A DNA stretch of 64,000 nucleotides from Lysinibacillus sp. FSL M8-0337 (GCF_038593855.1 NZ_CP151996.1:620001-684000), one strand, 5' to 3'. Counted from the stretch's first letter, positions 36,558-45,876 are shown. The notes: generated by a model not told the origin, from the letters alone. Made by a program: numbers and translations.

Positions 36558-37633
36558 AAAATAAAACATATATCATTGCTGAAGCAGGTGTCAATCATAA
36601 TGGGTCATTAGAAATGGCAAAAGAGCTTGTGATGGTTGCAAAAAAAGCAGGGGCAGACGCGGTAAAATTTCAAACCTTTAAAGCTGAAAATCTAGTTACA
36701 AAGAAAGCACAGCAAGCAGCATATCAAGTTGAAAATTTAGGTGAGGCTTCTTCTCAATTTACTATGTTGAAAAAGCTGGAATTAACTTATGAGGAATTTA
36801 TTGAATTGCAATCATTTTGTGAATTAGAGCAAATAGAATTTCTATCGACACCTTTTGACTTCGAAAGTGTCGATTTTTTGCTAGATAAAATTGCAATTGC
36901 AACGGCTAAAATTCCATCAGGAGAATTAACGAATGCTCCATTTATTCATTATATTGCAACAAAACAAAGGCCAATTATTTTATCTACCGGAATGGCAACT
37001 ATCGAAGAAATACATGAGGCATTAGCTTTTATTTCTTATGGTTTGGCGAAATCTAATGAACCCGTTACGATAGAGCGTGTGAATCAGTTTTATGTTACAG
37101 AAGAGGCGAAAGCAGCATTGAAAAAATATGTAACGCTGTTACATTGCACAACACAATATCCAGCGCCTATGGATTCCATTAATTTAAAAGCAATGATTGA
37201 AATGGGAAGAATCTTTCAATTACCTATCGGCTTATCAGACCATTCAGAAGGAATCAATATTCCGCTTGTAGCAGTAGGGATGGGAGCAACCGTAATAGAG
37301 AAGCATTTTACATTAGATAAAACGTTAGAAGGACCTGATCATATAGCCTCTTTAAACCCTGATGAGCTAATGGCAATGATAAAAGGAATTAGAGAAGTAG
37401 AACAGGCATTAGGAGATGGCATAAAAAAACCAACATCTATAGAATTACAAAATCGTATTCCTGCACGAAAGAGCTTAGTTGCTAAAAAAAATATCCAAGC
37501 AGGTGAAGTATTCTCTATTAGCAACTTGACTGTTAAAAGACCTGGCGATGGTCTTCAACCTTCAAATTACTGGTCTCTCATTGGTAAAATGGCTTCAAAA
37601 TCATATGAAGAGGATGAACTAATAGATGAATAA
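36554..37633 (+). CDS. neuB: Nonulosonic acid synthase (NeuB/LegI-like)
   Basis: 359 aa. The N-terminal TIM barrel has IAEAGVNHNGSLEMA, DAVKFQTFKAENLVT and GLSDHSEGI. The C-terminal SAF/antifreeze-like domain (about 295-359) has IPARKSLVAKKNIQAGEVFS. It condenses PEP with the six-carbon sugar to give the nine-carbon acid. Operon neighbours favour legionaminate over sialic acid as the product. The next start lies 8 nt inside this gene. Confidence 0.9.
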   Translation: MKNKTYIIAEAGVNHNGSLEMAKELVMVAKKAGADAVKFQTFKAENLVTKKAQQAAYQVENLGEASSQFTMLKKLELTYEEFIELQSFCELEQIEFLSTPFDFESVDFLLDKIAIATAKIPSGELTNAPFIHYIATKQRPIILSTGMATIEEIHEALAFISYGLAKSNEPVTIERVNQFYVTEEAKAALKKYVTLLHCTTQYPAPMDSINLKAMIEMGRIFQLPIGLSDHSEGINIPLVAVGMGATVIEKHFTLDKTLEGPDHIASLNPDELMAMIKGIREVEQALGDGIKKPTSIELQNRIPARKSLVAKKNIQAGEVFSISNLTVKRPGDGLQPSNYWSLIGKMASKSYEEDELIDE

Positions 37634-38249
37634 AGGGATTATTATGGTTGGGAATGGGGGACATGCCTCAGTATTAACGGAAATTTTACTTGAACAGAAG
37701 CAAACGATTATTGGATTTACTGCACCTACTCTAGAAGAGAATGCTTTTGATTTACCTTATTTAGGAACTGATAAGGTAATAGAAGATTATAATCCATCTG
37801 ACATTGAACTAATACTCGCTATCGGGACAATTAAACCGTCCCCATTACGAGAAAAAATCTTCAATATTTTTACGCAAAAAACGTATCATTTTAAATCTGT
37901 CATCCATCCTTCAGCCATTATTGCTCCTTCCGTTCAATTAGGTCAAGGTGTTCAAATAATGGCTGGTACTATTATTCAAACGAATACAACAGTTGCCGAT
38001 AATAGTATTATAAATACTGGTGCGCTGATTGATCATGATTGTCAAATAGGTTCCCATATACATATTGCGCCAGGCACAAAAATATCAGGCAGTGTCCATA
38101 TAGAAAAAGGAACACACGTCGGAACAGGTGCAACAATTATCCAAGGCATTCATATAGGATCAAATTGTTTAATTGGTGCAGGGGCAGTTGTGGTTAGTAA
38201 TTTTGCAAATGGCATAAAAGCAGTGGGTGTACCTGCAAAGGAAGTGTAA
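37626..38249 (+). CDS. neuD: Sialic-acid-type O/N-acetyltransferase (NeuD/LegH-like)
   Basis: 207 aa. The N-terminal PglD-like nucleotide-sugar part (IIMVGNGGHASVLTEIL) is followed by a left-handed beta helix of hexapeptide repeats (IIAPSVQLGQGVQIMAGTII and onward). It would N-acetylate the 4-amino sugar in legionaminic acid synthesis, or decorate the finished acid. The PglD-like N-terminal motif GNGGHA is intact. It is embedded in the nonulosonate operon. Confidence 0.86.
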   Translation: MNKGIIMVGNGGHASVLTEILLEQKQTIIGFTAPTLEENAFDLPYLGTDKVIEDYNPSDIELILAIGTIKPSPLREKIFNIFTQKTYHFKSVIHPSAIIAPSVQLGQGVQIMAGTIIQTNTTVADNSIINTGALIDHDCQIGSHIHIAPGTKISGSVHIEKGTHVGTGATIIQGIHIGSNCLIGAGAVVVSNFANGIKAVGVPAKEV

Positions 38250-38253
38250 CTAT

Positions 38254-39306
38254 ATGAAACAATGGCAAAAAACGCTAGTTAATCAAAATCATACTTTACT
38301 AGATACAATGAAAATTATTGATGATTCTTCTCTGCAATTTGCAGTAGTTGTAGATGAAGAACAACATTTGCTTGGAACTGTCACAGATGGAGATATACGC
38401 CGTGGTATTTTGCGAGGTGAAGGTCTGGATGTAACTATAACGTCCATTATGAACCCAAATCCAATAAGTGCAAGAAGCGGTCAAAAATATCACAAATATA
38501 AGCAATTAATGAAATCAAAAATGCTTAAGCAGTTACCTATTGTAGATGAGAATAATAGAATTATCAATATACTTTTTACGGACAATATTGAAACGACCTT
38601 AAATAAAAACACGGTTGTATTAATGCTTGGTGGATTAGGTACAAGGTTGCGACCATTAACGAACGATACACCAAAACCAATGCTTAGAGTTGGGAATAAG
38701 CCAATTTTAGAAACAATAATAGAAGGTTTCAAGCAATATGGATATACAAATTTTATTTTTTCTGTCAATTACAAAAAAGAGGTAATCCAGGACTATTTTC
38801 AAAATGGGGAAGCATTTGATGTAACGATTGAGTATATTGAAGAAGACAAAAAAATGGGGACTGCTGGAGCACTATCGTTACTAAAAAGTAGACCGACGAA
38901 ACCATTTTTTGTGATGAATGGAGATTTGCTTACACAAATTAATTTCGATCAATTGATGCAATTCCATATGGAGCATGACTCTGTTGCCACGATGTGTGTA
39001 AGAGAGTTTGAATATCAAATTCCATACGGTGTAATTGAAACGGATGGTACAGATTTGGTAACAATAAGAGAAAAGCCAATTCATCGTAGTTTTGTAAATG
39101 CGGGAATTTATGTATTAAATCCTGATGTACTGGACTATATTCCACAGGATGAATTTTATGATATGCCATCTTTGTTTGAAAAATTAATAGAAGAAAATAG
39201 TAAAACATCTGTTTTTCCAATTAGAGAATATTGGCTAGATATTGGACAAATGGATGATTTCAATAAAGCAAATAATGAGTTTAAGGAGCTTTTAAATGAA
39301 GCCTAA
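38254..39306 (+). CDS. ptmE: CBS-domain nucleotidyltransferase (PtmE-like)
   Basis: 350 aa. Two CBS motifs (about 1-115: FAVVVDEEQHLLGTVTDGDIRRGI, IMNPNP, LKQLPIVDENNRII) are fused to a sugar-phosphate nucleotidyltransferase (from about 120: LGGLGTRLRPLTNDTPKPML). PtmE of Campylobacter has this same fusion and makes GDP-GlcNAc, the starting nucleotide sugar of the legionaminate route. The ATG is 11 nt from AAAGGA; an upstream GTG overlaps neuD. It overlaps neuA by 11 nt. Confidence 0.86.
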   Translation: MKQWQKTLVNQNHTLLDTMKIIDDSSLQFAVVVDEEQHLLGTVTDGDIRRGILRGEGLDVTITSIMNPNPISARSGQKYHKYKQLMKSKMLKQLPIVDENNRIINILFTDNIETTLNKNTVVLMLGGLGTRLRPLTNDTPKPMLRVGNKPILETIIEGFKQYGYTNFIFSVNYKKEVIQDYFQNGEAFDVTIEYIEEDKKMGTAGALSLLKSRPTKPFFVMNGDLLTQINFDQLMQFHMEHDSVATMCVREFEYQIPYGVIETDGTDLVTIREKPIHRSFVNAGIYVLNPDVLDYIPQDEFYDMPSLFEKLIEENSKTSVFPIREYWLDIGQMDDFNKANNEFKELLNEA

Positions 39307-39973
39307 AGTTTTAGCGATTATCCCTGCACGCGGAGGTTCAAAAGGTGTACCGCGAAAAAATATTAAAGTGTTAGCAGGAAAACCATTAATTGCATGGACA
39401 ATTGAAGAAGCAAAAAAATCCAAATACATTACGCGAACGATACTATCATCAGATAATGAAGAAATCATTCAGATAGCAAAAGAATATGGGTGTGATGTGC
39501 CTTTTGTAAGACCAATAGAGCTAGCACAAGATGATACACCAGGTATTACTGCTGTTCTCCATGCACTAGAGCAATGTGAAGGATATGAGTATGTAGTATT
39601 ATTGCAACCAACTTCACCGTTCCGTACTGTAGAAGATATAGACAATTGTATTGAATATACCATAAACCAACAAGCTAAGTTCTGCGTTTCAGTAACGGAG
39701 GCAGAGCAATCACCTTATTGGATGTATACAATAGAAAATGGCAAGATGAAGCCCATTATTGAACAGGATAAGTTAGCTACAAGAAGGCAGGATTTACCGA
39801 ATGTATACGTTTTAAATGGAGCTATTTATGTAGCGAGAGTAGAAGACATAATAGAGAAAAAAACCTTTTTAACAGAGGAGACAACATCTTTTATTATGTC
39901 AAATGAAAATTCGTTGGACATTGACACTGTATTAGATTTTGAAATCAGTGAATATTTAATAGGGAAGTCCTAA
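39296..39973 (+). CDS. neuA: CMP-nonulosonate cytidylyltransferase (NeuA/LegF-like)
   Basis: 225 aa. The N-terminal LAIIPARGGSKGVPRKNIK and the LLQPTSPFRTVEDID motif define acylneuraminate cytidylyltransferases. It activates the nonulosonic acid with CTP to CMP-sugar, the donor for the Maf transferase. Its start lies inside the preceding gene behind GGAG. Confidence 0.92.
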   Translation: MKPKVLAIIPARGGSKGVPRKNIKVLAGKPLIAWTIEEAKKSKYITRTILSSDNEEIIQIAKEYGCDVPFVRPIELAQDDTPGITAVLHALEQCEGYEYVVLLQPTSPFRTVEDIDNCIEYTINQQAKFCVSVTEAEQSPYWMYTIENGKMKPIIEQDKLATRRQDLPNVYVLNGAIYVARVEDIIEKKTFLTEETTSFIMSNENSLDIDTVLDFEISEYLIGKS

Positions 39974-39987
39974 TTGAGGTGAGTAAT

Positions 39988-41151
39988 TTGAAAAAAGTCC
40001 TCCTTTTAAAAGGTAGTTCTAATTATAATGTTCTAAGATATTGGATAGATTCACTTGCAAAAGGGTTTGAAAAAATAGGTGTAGAGACAATAATACTGGA
40101 TACGATTTATTCTAGTAATGAACAAATTATTACAAGTTTGCAAATGGATGTTGATGCTGTTATTTCGTTTAATGGTATATTTACAGACCAGCAAGAAGTT
40201 TTGAATCAGGTAGTCAAAGCGCCTTATATCCTTTTACTTATCGACCACCCTATTGATCATCTAGGACGTATCCAAAATTTACGTGATATCGATATCCTAA
40301 CTTTAATGGACCGGCATGACGTGAATAATTTAGAAACATTCGGACTAAATGTTAAAAATACGTATTTGCTTCCACATGCAGCTATTGAATTATCTATTGA
40401 ACCGTGTGACAAGACAATTGATATTTTAGTCAGTGGTTCATATTCAGATATGTCTAATTATAAAGGTTATATTAATGGACAATCACCAGCAATACGAGCT
40501 ATTTGTGAAGAAGTTATAGAAAATTGCTTAGCTGATACAAGTAGATACTATATAGAAGAGTTTAAAGAGGCTTTTAAAAAGCGTGATATTATGATTGAAT
40601 TACGATTAAATGAAACACCTGAGTTTGTGAAGATGGTTCATGAAATTGGTCGTTATGTTTATTCAGTGAATCGTTTGAAAGTAATTATGGCTTTAGCCGA
40701 TGCCGGTTTTAATGTGGAAATTTATGGTAATAACTGGTCTTCTTCTCCCGTGATGAAATACCCAAATGTCCGTCTTCATGAGTCGGTAAATTATTGGCAG
40801 ACGCAGGAATTAATGAGAAAGTCTAAAATAGTGATGAATTTTCAAGCATTACTGCGTGATGGTACACATGAAAGAATCTTTGCCGGAATGGCGGCAAGAT
40901 CTGTAGTAGTAACAAATGAAACGCCATACCTAAGAGAATTATTTTTAGCAGATGAAGAAATAATTTTTTATAACTTCAATCATCTCGAGGAAATGGTTGA
41001 ATCCATTCAGGCCATTTTACAAGATGATGGGCGTAGAGAAAAAATTTCTCAAGCAGGATGGCAAGCAGTTAAAGGATCGCATACTTTTGAAGAGCGAGCA
41101 AAGATGATTGTTGATATTTTTAATGATGTTAAACTTTCTAATCATATTTAA
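39988..41151 (+). CDS. CgeB-type glycosyltransferase
   Basis: About 387 aa, GT-B-like. The N-terminal half (VLLLKGSSNYNVLRYWIDSL) resembles DUF3880 and the C-terminal half the CgeB glycosyltransferase family, with NVRLHESVNYWQTQELM, NFQALLRDGTHERIFAGMAA and TNETPYLRELF. A TTG start at 39988 is well placed behind GAGGTGA; a GTG three codons upstream overlaps that site. As the last gene of the block it may extend or modify the flagellin glycan. The sugar is unknown. Confidence 0.78.
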   Translation: MKKVLLLKGSSNYNVLRYWIDSLAKGFEKIGVETIILDTIYSSNEQIITSLQMDVDAVISFNGIFTDQQEVLNQVVKAPYILLLIDHPIDHLGRIQNLRDIDILTLMDRHDVNNLETFGLNVKNTYLLPHAAIELSIEPCDKTIDILVSGSYSDMSNYKGYINGQSPAIRAICEEVIENCLADTSRYYIEEFKEAFKKRDIMIELRLNETPEFVKMVHEIGRYVYSVNRLKVIMALADAGFNVEIYGNNWSSSPVMKYPNVRLHESVNYWQTQELMRKSKIVMNFQALLRDGTHERIFAGMAARSVVVTNETPYLRELFLADEEIIFYNFNHLEEMVESIQAILQDDGRREKISQAGWQAVKGSHTFEERAKMIVDIFNDVKLSNHI

Positions 41152-41292
41152 AGCTAGCTTTTACTTGTATACGATATTTCCAAAGTGTTTTTACTAAACA
41201 TACAGATGAAATACATAATGAAATTTAAAAAATCGAAAATCGCTTTCTTATAATTTCAATCTCACCCATATAAATAAACTTGATAAAGCAAA

Positions 41293-41331
41293 TACGACTT
41301 TTCGTTTGAATTTAACGTAAGGTCGTTTTTT
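41293..41331 (+). terminator. Terminator closing the nonulosonate block
   Basis: ACGACTTTTCG / CGTAAGGTCGT pairing (G-T and one mismatch) followed by TTTTTT. Confidence 0.65.
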
Positions 41332-41391
41332 ACGAATTAATGAAAATGTTACCAATCATTTTGTTATAAAAGTGAATCTTTCTAAAAAACA

Positions 41392-41399
41392 TCCGATAT
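41392..41399 (+). promoter_or_regulatory. Candidate sigma-D -10 box of the flaG-fliD operon
   Basis: TCCGATAT differs from the sigma-D -10 GCCGATAT at one position. A good TAAA -35 at 15 nt is not present (TGAA is found), so this is moderate. Confidence 0.5.
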
Positions 41400-41439
41400 T
41401 AAGTACAAGTTATCTAAAAAGCTTAGGAGGTTGGCATTT

Positions 41440-41826
41440 ATGCGTATTATAGCGCAAGGACAATCAATCGAGGCTATAGCTACTTCAGACAGTACAAAGG
41501 TGAAAAGCTCAGAAATGGTAACAAAGCCTACTGTATCTAATAAAGTAGCTTCACAGCCAGTTGCAGAAAAATCAATTATTGCAAGCGACGAGCAAGATAT
41601 ACCAAAAGAAAAGCTGGAACAAGCGATAGATACCGTGAATGAATTTTTACATATCAGTCACAGTTCATCAAAGTTTGTGTTGCATGATGGATTAGATCGT
41701 TATTTTGTACAATTAGTAGATACTCAAACGGAAGAGGTCGTTAAGGAAATACCACCGAAAAAGTTATTAGATGCATTTTATGAAATGCAAAAGCTTTTAG
41801 GAATGATTGTAGATGAAAAAATATAG
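41440..41826 (+). CDS. flaG: FlaG family flagellar protein
   Basis: 128 aa. The C-terminal domain (LEQAIDTVNEFLHISHSSSKFVLHD, FVQLVDTQTEEVVKEIPPKKLLDAF) is the FlaG/YvyC family. The N-terminal half is low complexity. It influences filament length in other bacteria. The ATG is 9 nt after AGGAGG. First gene of flaG-fliD-fliS-fliT. Confidence 0.9.
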   Translation: MRIIAQGQSIEAIATSDSTKVKSSEMVTKPTVSNKVASQPVAEKSIIASDEQDIPKEKLEQAIDTVNEFLHISHSSSKFVLHDGLDRYFVQLVDTQTEEVVKEIPPKKLLDAFYEMQKLLGMIVDEKI

Positions 41827-41848
41827 GGATTTTTAGGAGGAATATATA

Positions 41849-44218
41849 ATGGTAAACCGAATTGGTGGATTAGCTTCAGGAATGGATATTGATTCATTAG
41901 TATCAAAATTAATGGCGGCAGAAAAAATTCCACTCACTAAATTACAACAAAAAAAGCAAACAACTGAATGGACACGAGATGCATATCGTAGCATTAATGC
42001 AAAGTTAAAAACATTTCATACTTATATAGGTGATAATTTATTAATAAAAGGCTTCAACAAAAAAACTGCAACGTCATCAAATTCTAACTATGTGTCTGCT
42101 ACTGCCACTTCGCAAGCATCTGGTTCATTATCTATTGAAGGTGTATCGCAATTGGCTTCGGCTGCTCGTGGTGTTAGCGATAAACAAGTGAATGCTACAG
42201 GTAATACAACATTACAAGAACTAGGCATTACAGATGGCAAAATTGAGTTAAGGGCAATTCAAGCTAATGGGAAATTAGCAGAGCAAGCGACAACAATTGA
42301 ATTTGACCCAAATACAACAACGGTTGCTAAGCTTGTTGAAAAAATTAATAGTAGTAATGCGGGTGTAAATGCTTTATTTGAAAACGGTAAACTTTCGATT
42401 TCTGCAAAAAATACTGGAGATAATAAACTTGGCACAGGAGCTGAAATTACAGTAGAAGCCGGTGCGGATGTTTTCGGTAAACTTGGTTTTAGTTCTCTAG
42501 TAGGTGCAACTTCAGGAGATTTGGCTAATAATGGTCAAAATGCTGTTTTACAAGTGAACGGTATTGCAACTGAAAAAAATTCTAATACATTTTCTATTGC
42601 GGGTTACTCTGTAACATTAAAAGAAACATTTAACGCATCTACTACTATTACTGAAAATTTAAAGGCAGCTAAAGAAGAACGCGATAATGCTCAAATTAGT
42701 AAAAATCAGTTACAGAATCTATTAGATACGGCTATCGCTAATTTTGATGCAGTAAAACAACCATATCTAGATAAATTTGATGAAGTATTTAAAAATAGCT
42801 TAAATGCTACTGAACAAGAAGCATTTAATCAAATCAATAACAGCGAATTTTTTAAATCACTTACTGCTGCTGAAATGACGCAATTACAAAATCTAACGAT
42901 TGATCAAAATGCTGATGAGGCAACGATTAAAGCGGCAATCAATAGCAGCCCTGATTTTTCACCAGAATTGAAAACGAAACTTGGAAATCTAAGTAAAGAT
43001 GATTTATTATTGGTGGAAACATTAGATGAGACACAGCTAGGTAAATTTCAAGATGCTGCTAATAAAGATTTATCTCTGAAGACTTATAATTCTTTAAATA
43101 AGGAATTTCTAAGTGGCTTGTCAGCTTCTGATATTACTACAATTAAAGGTTTTGATTTTTCTAGTAAAGAAACTTTAAATGCTTCAATAGAAAGTCTTCC
43201 AGATGGAACATTGAAAACAAATTTATCAAAGTTAAGTGATGCCCAAAAGCAATCTTTAAAAGATATAAGTGATGTAGACCTTCAGAAATATCAAGAAGTT
43301 GCAGTAGTGCAAATTCCTTATGACGAAAAATTAGCATTGAAAGTACAAGCGCAAAATAATTTTAATGCTGGCGATGAGCGCTTAAAACAAGCTGAAGCAA
43401 ATTTAATTGCTGCTCAAGCTGCTGCAGATGCAGAAGCTAGTAAGCCTTCTACTGCACCAAATATACCTCCTGTAACAATGACATCATCTACAGATGTTGA
43501 TGATATGATGACTAAGATTAAAGAGTTTGTTACGACTTATAACGGACTTGTTAAAGATATTAACGATCAAACAAAAGAGAAGAGATATCGTACGTATGCA
43601 CCTTTAACAGAAGAGCAACGAAAAGAAATGTCAGAAAATGAAATTAAGCTTTGGGAAGAAAAAGCAAAAAGTGGCCTTTTACGTAGTGATTCAGTGTTGC
43701 GAGGTGGATTATCAGATATTCGTGGGTTGGTCTATGAAGCGAATCCTGCAGTATCGAATCCGAATTTTAATACGTTATATAAAATTGGCATTACTTCTTC
43801 AAAATCATACAATGACGGCGGTACGTTAGAAATTGACGAATTGAAATTACGTAAAGCAATTGAAGAAGATCCGGATGCAGTAACTGCGTTATTTACAAAT
43901 AAAGGTGATGTAAAAGAAAAAGTAACAGTAAATGGGCAAGAGGTAACAGCTAATACACAAGGATTTTTACTGAAATTACGTGATTCCCTAAAGACTTTTT
44001 CTAATGATATTGAGAAAAAAGCCGGACTTGCTTCAAGCGTAGATAATTCTTATACAATCGGGAAAAATCTCGTTGATATGGAAAAACGAATTGATATTTG
44101 GAAGACGAAATTAGAAAGTATTGAGAGTCGCTATTGGAAACAATTTAGTGCAATGGAGAAAGCAATTAACAAAGCAAATTCACAATCCGGTATGTTCTCA
44201 CAATTTAGTGGACAGTAG
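41849..44218 (+). CDS. fliD: Flagellar filament cap FliD, enlarged
   Basis: 789 aa, well above the roughly 500 aa of Bacillus subtilis FliD. The N-terminal RIGGLASGMDIDSLVSKLMAAE and the C-terminal FliD domain (about 545-785: KIKEFVTTYNGLVKDIND, LFTNKGDVKEKVTVNG) are intact. An insert at about 270-545 is helical, acidic and contains two related 70-residue units (about 330-402 and 416-484). It caps the growing filament and helps flagellin fold. The insert would lie on the outer face. Behind TTAGGAGG. Confidence 0.94.
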   Translation: MVNRIGGLASGMDIDSLVSKLMAAEKIPLTKLQQKKQTTEWTRDAYRSINAKLKTFHTYIGDNLLIKGFNKKTATSSNSNYVSATATSQASGSLSIEGVSQLASAARGVSDKQVNATGNTTLQELGITDGKIELRAIQANGKLAEQATTIEFDPNTTTVAKLVEKINSSNAGVNALFENGKLSISAKNTGDNKLGTGAEITVEAGADVFGKLGFSSLVGATSGDLANNGQNAVLQVNGIATEKNSNTFSIAGYSVTLKETFNASTTITENLKAAKEERDNAQISKNQLQNLLDTAIANFDAVKQPYLDKFDEVFKNSLNATEQEAFNQINNSEFFKSLTAAEMTQLQNLTIDQNADEATIKAAINSSPDFSPELKTKLGNLSKDDLLLVETLDETQLGKFQDAANKDLSLKTYNSLNKEFLSGLSASDITTIKGFDFSSKETLNASIESLPDGTLKTNLSKLSDAQKQSLKDISDVDLQKYQEVAVVQIPYDEKLALKVQAQNNFNAGDERLKQAEANLIAAQAAADAEASKPSTAPNIPPVTMTSSTDVDDMMTKIKEFVTTYNGLVKDINDQTKEKRYRTYAPLTEEQRKEMSENEIKLWEEKAKSGLLRSDSVLRGGLSDIRGLVYEANPAVSNPNFNTLYKIGITSSKSYNDGGTLEIDELKLRKAIEEDPDAVTALFTNKGDVKEKVTVNGQEVTANTQGFLLKLRDSLKTFSNDIEKKAGLASSVDNSYTIGKNLVDMEKRIDIWKTKLESIESRYWKQFSAMEKAINKANSQSGMFSQFSGQ

Positions 44219-44271
44219 TAATAGTTTTAGTATAATTTAGTTAAAAGGTAATAAAAAGGAGTTGTCTTTGA

Positions 44272-44676
44272 ATGGCAGCACAAACATCAGCCCATAATAT
44301 TTATAAACAAAATAGTGTTACTACAGCATCGCCAGGCGAGCTAACATTAATGCTTTACAATGGTTGTTTAAAGTTCTTAGCGAAGGCTAAACAGGCTATT
44401 CAAGAAAAGAAAATTCAAGAAAAAAACACGAATTTATTAAAGGCGCAAGCTATTATAAGCGAATTTATAACAACCTTGAATATGAATGTCGAAATTTCAA
44501 AAAATATGCTAGCACTATATGAATATATGAATAGACGCTTGGTTGAAGCAAACATAAAAAATGATATTGCTATTATTGAAGAAGTTGAAGGTTTAGTTAC
44601 TGAATTCCGAGATACGTGGAAGGAAGTTCTACGTATCAATCGTCAACAACAGTATGGAAATGGAAACCAAGTGTGA
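44272..44676 (+). CDS. fliS: Flagellin export chaperone FliS
   Basis: 134 aa helical protein with YKQNSVTTASPGELTLMLYNGCLKFL, the FliS signature. It binds the flagellin C-terminus before export. The stop overlaps the fliT start (TGATG). Confidence 0.95.
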   Translation: MAAQTSAHNIYKQNSVTTASPGELTLMLYNGCLKFLAKAKQAIQEKKIQEKNTNLLKAQAIISEFITTLNMNVEISKNMLALYEYMNRRLVEANIKNDIAIIEEVEGLVTEFRDTWKEVLRINRQQQYGNGNQV

Positions 44677-45038
44677 TGATGGGGCCAGTTGAAAAATTAC
44701 TTGCGACATCAGCCCAGCTTTATGAACATTTAACTGTTATACCAGATGGCGATGAACGTGATCAATACATTGAAAAAATTGATGAATTTCTAGAAAAACG
44801 TGGCCAACTTCTTGAGGAAGTGATGTCTTCTAATAGTGTGTCACTAGATGGACATCAGTTAACACCACATTTAATTAAATTGGATGCAGGTATTCAGGGG
44901 CGACTAAAAAAAGTAATGGATACAATTAAAACAGATATGAGAAACTTGCAACAGTCCAAAAAGTCTGAACAAGTCTATTTAAATCCATATAGTAATGTAA
45001 GTTCCATAGATGGTAGATACTATGATGGCAAGAAATAA
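44676..45038 (+). CDS. fliT: FliT-like flagellar protein
   Basis: About 120 aa helical protein following fliS, coupled by TGATG. EKLLATSAQLYEHL and DEFLEKRGQLLEEVM fit FliT-type chaperones, which are weakly conserved. In Bacillus subtilis fliT holds the same position. The assignment rests largely on synteny. Confidence 0.8.
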   Translation: MMGPVEKLLATSAQLYEHLTVIPDGDERDQYIEKIDEFLEKRGQLLEEVMSSNSVSLDGHQLTPHLIKLDAGIQGRLKKVMDTIKTDMRNLQQSKKSEQVYLNPYSNVSSIDGRYYDGKK

Positions 45039-45131
45039 TCTAATCGCTTATTTTTGAATGACCCCTTAAGTTTTTTCCTGTATGCCTTTTTAAAATTGAA
45101 TAATATAGGAATCATTTCATTTGTAATATTT

Positions 45132-45169
45132 AGTATGGGTTCGGAATTGTACCGAACTCATACTTTTTA
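45132..45169 (+). terminator. Terminator of flaG-fliD-fliS-fliT
   Basis: AGTATGGGTTCGG / CCGAACTCATACT 13-bp stem with one G-T pair, followed by TTTTT. Beyond it, 45170-45464 is an AT-rich leader without a gene. Confidence 0.9.
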
Positions 45170-45326
45170 ATTTTGTTACAATTTGTTCGGATAATCTTTA
45201 CCATTTACTTTTCAATAATAGTATTCAAATATTTTAAATTCAGCACTTTTTCCGATTAATGTATTTAAAAAATTATGTAATATTTAAATGGTATTTTATA
45301 AACAATGAAACAGAATCATTAAAAGA

Positions 45327-45355
45327 TTGACGGCATGAAACGATATAGTCATAAA
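45327..45355 (+). promoter_or_regulatory. Candidate sigma-A promoter of PilZ gene
   Basis: TTGACG, 17 nt, CATAAA, about 110 nt before the start codon. Confidence 0.4.
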
Positions 45356-45464
45356 TTATGCTATCAAACGGTAAAATATGTTACTAATTCCCTCTGGATG
45401 GAAATCGTGCATTCGTGTCATAATCAAGCTATCGAAATGTTTGAAAAGTATTGGAGTGGGGAAA

Positions 45465-45848
45465 ATGAAATTTAAACGTCAAGAAGGCTTCCGTTTTAAG
45501 TTTGAAGAGCCTGTTAATATGACTTTTGCGATATATGAGAATGGCAAAGTGGACCATGCACAAACGGCTATGGCCGATTTATTAGATATTAGTCCGAGGG
45601 GATTAAAAATGTTTACTGAGGTCGATTTAGGTTTCCGTCCGTCTCCGCTTGATTTGCGTTTTGTTTTGGATACAAGAGAAATTCGCGTATACGGAGAGGT
45701 CATTTGGAGTCGTCCTTTTGGCAATGGGAAACAATATGGTGTGTTTTTCAATAATCAGGGTGCTGTTGAGGATTTGATTGTTGATGAGCTAAAAGCCCGC
45801 CGTAAAAAAGAGGCAGCAGAAGCCAAGATGAAAAAAATCAATTCTTAA
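45465..45848 (+). CDS. PilZ-domain c-di-GMP-binding protein
   Basis: About 127 aa, a stand-alone PilZ domain. The N-terminal FKRQEGFRFKF supplies the Arg pair and DISPRGLKM the D-x-S-x-x-G part of the c-di-GMP site. GEVIWSRPFGNGKQYGVFF completes the barrel. A Lys/Ala-rich tail follows. The ATG is preceded by GGAG; an upstream in-frame Met lies in the leader without a ribosome site. The position next to the flagellar block suggests control of motility or surface traits by c-di-GMP. Confidence 0.85.
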   Translation: MKFKRQEGFRFKFEEPVNMTFAIYENGKVDHAQTAMADLLDISPRGLKMFTEVDLGFRPSPLDLRFVLDTREIRVYGEVIWSRPFGNGKQYGVFFNNQGAVEDLIVDELKARRKKEAAEAKMKKINS

Positions 45849-45876
45849 AATTTCTTGTGAAAAAAAGAATTATTTT

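Noticed and set aside
38490-39220. Minus-strand open frames across the nucleotidyltransferase gene
   Set aside because: Several long antisense frames occur but none has a ribosome site, and the sense gene has clear motifs.
31092-41151. Genomic island with mobile element ends
   Set aside because: No transposase, integrase, att repeat or tRNA flanks the block. It may still be acquired, but the sequence gives no direct sign of mobility.
44616-44675. 20-residue N-terminal extension of FliT
   Set aside because: It lies within fliS; the TGATG overlap start is the natural coupled start.
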